DNA from: an uncultured Sutterella sp. | GTDB taxonomy: Bacteria; Pseudomonadota; Gammaproteobacteria; Burkholderiales; Burkholderiaceae_F | Length of the DNA stretch: 8,463 nucleotides | Assembly: GCA_905198475.1 (NCBI GenBank) | Contig: CAJKCQ010000080.1 | Location: forward strand, 1-8,463 | Direction: 5' to 3' | Shown: in pieces, positions 7,301 through 8,463 of the stretch | Layout of the letters: every line of letters begins with the position of its first letter | Numbering within the stretch: position 1 is the stretch's first letter | Notes under the pieces: model-generated | Told to the model about the DNA's origin: nothing | Database searches by the model: none | What the model saw: the letters and a program-made list of their open reading frames with translations, nothing else | Program-made: the position numbers and the translations under genes

Positions 7301-8463
7301 CGCGGGTCTTCCTCAGGCGGTCCGCGGCGTCGCGGATCTCGCGCTCGCCCGGCAGGAAGACGAGGACGTCGCCGCGGCCGACGGTTTCGAGTTCGCAGAC
7401 CGCGTCGTCGATCGCGGTGAGCCACCGGTCGTCATCCTCTTCGTCGAGGTCCTCGACCGGGCGCCAGCGGATCTCGACGGGGTACGTGCGCCCGGAGATC
7501 GTGAGGACGGGCGCGGGGCGGCCGTCAACGGCGAAGTGCTCGGCGAAGCGCTCCGCGTCGATCGTCGCCGAAGTGACGATCACCTTGAGGTCGGGGCGGC
7601 GCGGCAGCAGGCGCTTCAAGTACCCGAGCAGGAAGTCGATGTTGATCGAGCGCTCGTGCGCCTCGTCGATGATGATCGTGTCGTAGGCCTTGAGGAGCGG
7701 GTCGCCCTGGGTTTCGGCGAGCAGAATGCCGTCCGTCATGAGCTTGATGGTCGCGCCCGGAGCCGTGTGGTCCGTGAAGCGCACCTTGAAGCCCACGACG
7801 TCGCCGGGCTCGGTCTTCAGCTCCTCGGCGATGCGCCGCGCGATCGAGCTCGCGGCGATGCGCCGCGGCTGCGTGTGGCCGATGCGGCCCGTCGTGCCGC
7901 GCCCGGCCATGAGGCAGATCTTCGGGAGCTGCGTGGTCTTGCCCGAACCCGTCTCGCCGCAGACGATCACGACCTGATTTTCCCGGATCGCCTTGATGAT
8001 CTCGGGGGCGCGCTCGGAGACCGGGAGTCCCGGCATGAGTTCGAAGGGCGGAATCGGCGTGCGGCGCTCGGCAAACGTGAGCCGCTCGCGGCGTTCGCGC
8101 TCCGGACGATCGCCCCGGGGGCTGTCCTGGGGCGGGTTGCGGCGCGCGTCGGGACGCGAGCCGCGAGCGTTCCGGTCGCTCCGGCCGCTCCGATCGTTCT
8201 TCTCGCCCCGGCCGTCGCTGCGGGGCGCCGTCGCCGCCCGGTTGACCACCGGTGCGTCATCGTCCGTCTCCTCACGCACGACCGTCGTTTCGCCGCGGCG
8301 GCTGCCAAGCCCGCGGCGGGTGAGGTCGGCGAGGTCCGCGGCGGACGCGGGCCGGCTGCCCGACCGATTCGTCGGGTTCGTCTGATTCGGGCGCCCGGAG
8401 CGCTTCGTCCGGGCTCCCGGATTCGCCTGACCGGCCGAAGCCGCGCGCGCGCCGGCGCGGCCC
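4305..8463 (-). CDS. hrpA: ATP-dependent RNA helicase HrpA, DEAH-box (5' end beyond right edge)
   Basis: DEAH/RHA-family RNA helicase; E. coli HrpA acts in mRNA processing and has been linked to rescue of collided ribosomes. Numbered from an in-frame GTG at 8279: motif I GETGSGKT (108-115), Ia TQPRR (136-140), DEAH (205-208), SAT (237-239), LVFLPG (306-311), ATNVAETSVT (360-369) and QRAGRCGR (408-415). A winged-helix/ratchet region, an OB-like fold (about 636-715) and the long DUF3418 region to the C-terminus follow. All catalytic motifs look intact, and about 1,300 residues is normal for the family. That GTG is probably not the real start: the frame continues without a stop for 61 more codons to the right edge, has no ATG there, and GTG 8279 has no good ribosome binding site. 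Hence 1,385 codons are visible and the gene is called partial. The N-terminal 130 or so visible residues are Arg/Asn/Ser/Gly-rich and probably disordered. pbpG lies downstream. Confidence 0.95.
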   Translation of the reverse strand, partial: GRAGARAASAGQANPGARTKRSGRPNQTNPTNRSGSRPASAADLADLTRRGLGSRRGETTVVREETDDDAPVVNRAATAPRSDGRGEKNDRSGRSDRNARGSRPDARRNPPQDSPRGDRPERERRERLTFAERRTPIPPFELMPGLPVSERAPEIIKAIRENQVVIVCGETGSGKTTQLPKICLMAGRGTTGRIGHTQPRRIAASSIARRIAEELKTEPGDVVGFKVRFTDHTAPGATIKLMTDGILLAETQGDPLLKAYDTIIIDEAHERSINIDFLLGYLKRLLPRRPDLKVIVTSATIDAERFAEHFAVDGRPAPVLTISGRTYPVEIRWRPVEDLDEEDDDRWLTAIDDAVCELETVGRGDVLVFLPGEREIRDAADRLRKTRVGRADILPLFARLSAAEQDRVFKPSGGLRRIILATNVAETSVTVPGIRYVVDTGLARVKRYSYRSKVEQLLVEPISQASANQRAGRCGRVAEGVCIRLYDENDFNRRPAFTDPEIMRSNLAAVILRAMALHLGDIREFPFVQAPPPKAFADGYAILQELGAIDEKNALTEVGRELSRLPVDPKLGRMLLAGSEKNALRELLVICSGLSVQDPRERPADQQQAADEAHKKLADERSDFLTYVKLWDWVEKARSEKESNRKFDLELKRRFLSPRRLREWREVEAQLRALVVDLGWRMNTTPATYEEVHRALLTGLLGGIGSKTVESDFRAPPYAGARGIKFWIWPGSVRAKKSGRWILAGQIIETSKLYARCVADIEPEWIEAAAGPLIRRAWSEPHWEKRRGEVVAMERGTLYGLTIYQQRRVAFAPHDPKLAREIFIREALVAGELDARLPFYQHNQQLVRDIEEMEHKTRRPDVLVDDELIFAYYDERLPADVLSLKTLESWLKDASKSDPKVLQMTREELMRHDAAGATAQWYPKALEMAGVEMALTYQFEPGSPRDGVTMTVPLFALNQIDPVRCEWLVPGMVKEKAQALLKSLPQKIRRNCVPLPDFAAGFLTRTGGGAPQKKGFLEALADDVRSETGVPCTPGDFKTEQLPAHLILNFKVVDEHGRQLAMGRNLAELRAELGEAAQETFRSVAQADAAVAKDLADQITDWTFGELPELMEIQRRGETLIGHPALVDEGDACAIEVFDDPLEAEKAHRKGLRKLFRLTLKEQVRFVERSLRDLGRVQMQASVVPGLSQNFENFEALESDVVDCVLEATALVEPLPTDEVSFRARREDVRGRLSLVAGEVSRLLTDIATTAAAIPLKLKRLSGEKALVEDVTAQLTRLFPAHFLLSAPLTQLMHYPRYLKAVLHRLEHYGDDPARDASRQAEIERLSTPWLRAVVARRGQTDAHLEDFRWMLEELRVSLFAQQLRTPMPVSVKRLERIWQSIARL

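Noticed and set aside
8277..8279. GTG as the start of hrpA
   Set aside because: No ribosome binding site precedes it, the frame continues open upstream to the window edge and the composition does not change across it.

Overview
The window is GC-rich chromosomal DNA of an ordinary bacterial kind. An initiator tRNA with the C1-A72 mismatch, a full-length HrpA helicase with the C-terminal DUF3418 region, a PbpG-type D-Ala-D-Ala endopeptidase and strongly G/C-ending codons all point to a proteobacterium. Betaproteobacteria (Burkholderiales, perhaps a Sutterellaceae-like lineage) is my best guess, inferred from overall feel and not proven.

Layout, left to right. (1) Bases 1-305, minus strand: the first 101 codons of a small gene that runs off the left edge. 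It looks like a ribbon-helix-helix DNA-binding protein, possibly with the fold twice in tandem. (2) Bases 306-451: an AT-rich divergent intergenic stretch with a near-consensus sigma-70 promoter (TTGACA-17-CATAAT) pointing right. (3) Bases 452-528: initiator tRNA-fMet with encoded CCA, followed by a strong intrinsic terminator, so it is a complete stand-alone transcription unit. (4) Bases 580-869: about 290 bases without a credible gene, holding two overlapping perfect hairpins that look like an interspersed repeat or a leader structure. (5) Bases 870-2882, plus: a 670-residue membrane iron-sulfur oxidoreductase (NarI-like membrane domain, two 4Fe-4S motifs, two CCG domains), of the type that links electron-transferring flavoprotein to the quinone pool. 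(6) Bases 2899-2970: a GC hairpin and then a symmetrical A-stem-T hairpin that can terminate both convergent genes. (7) Bases 2995-4095, minus: pbpG, an exported penicillin-binding endopeptidase with a histone-H1-like Lys/Ala linker. (8) Bases 4305-8463, minus: hrpA, a DEAH-box RNA helicase whose frame stays open to the right edge through a disordered Arg/Asn/Ser/Gly-rich N-terminus.

The genes do not form one pathway. hrpA and pbpG share a strand, separated by about 210 bases containing a GC hairpin, so they may or may not be co-transcribed. The oxidoreductase is convergent with them and stands alone, without etfA, etfB or an acyl-CoA dehydrogenase beside it here. I see no CRISPR array, insertion sequence, integrase, toxin-antitoxin pair or defence island. 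I did not find a convincing new system; the most useful leads are the possible tandem ribbon-helix-helix gene, the altered first CCG motif of the oxidoreductase, the paired-hairpin intergenic element and the long N-terminal tail of HrpA.
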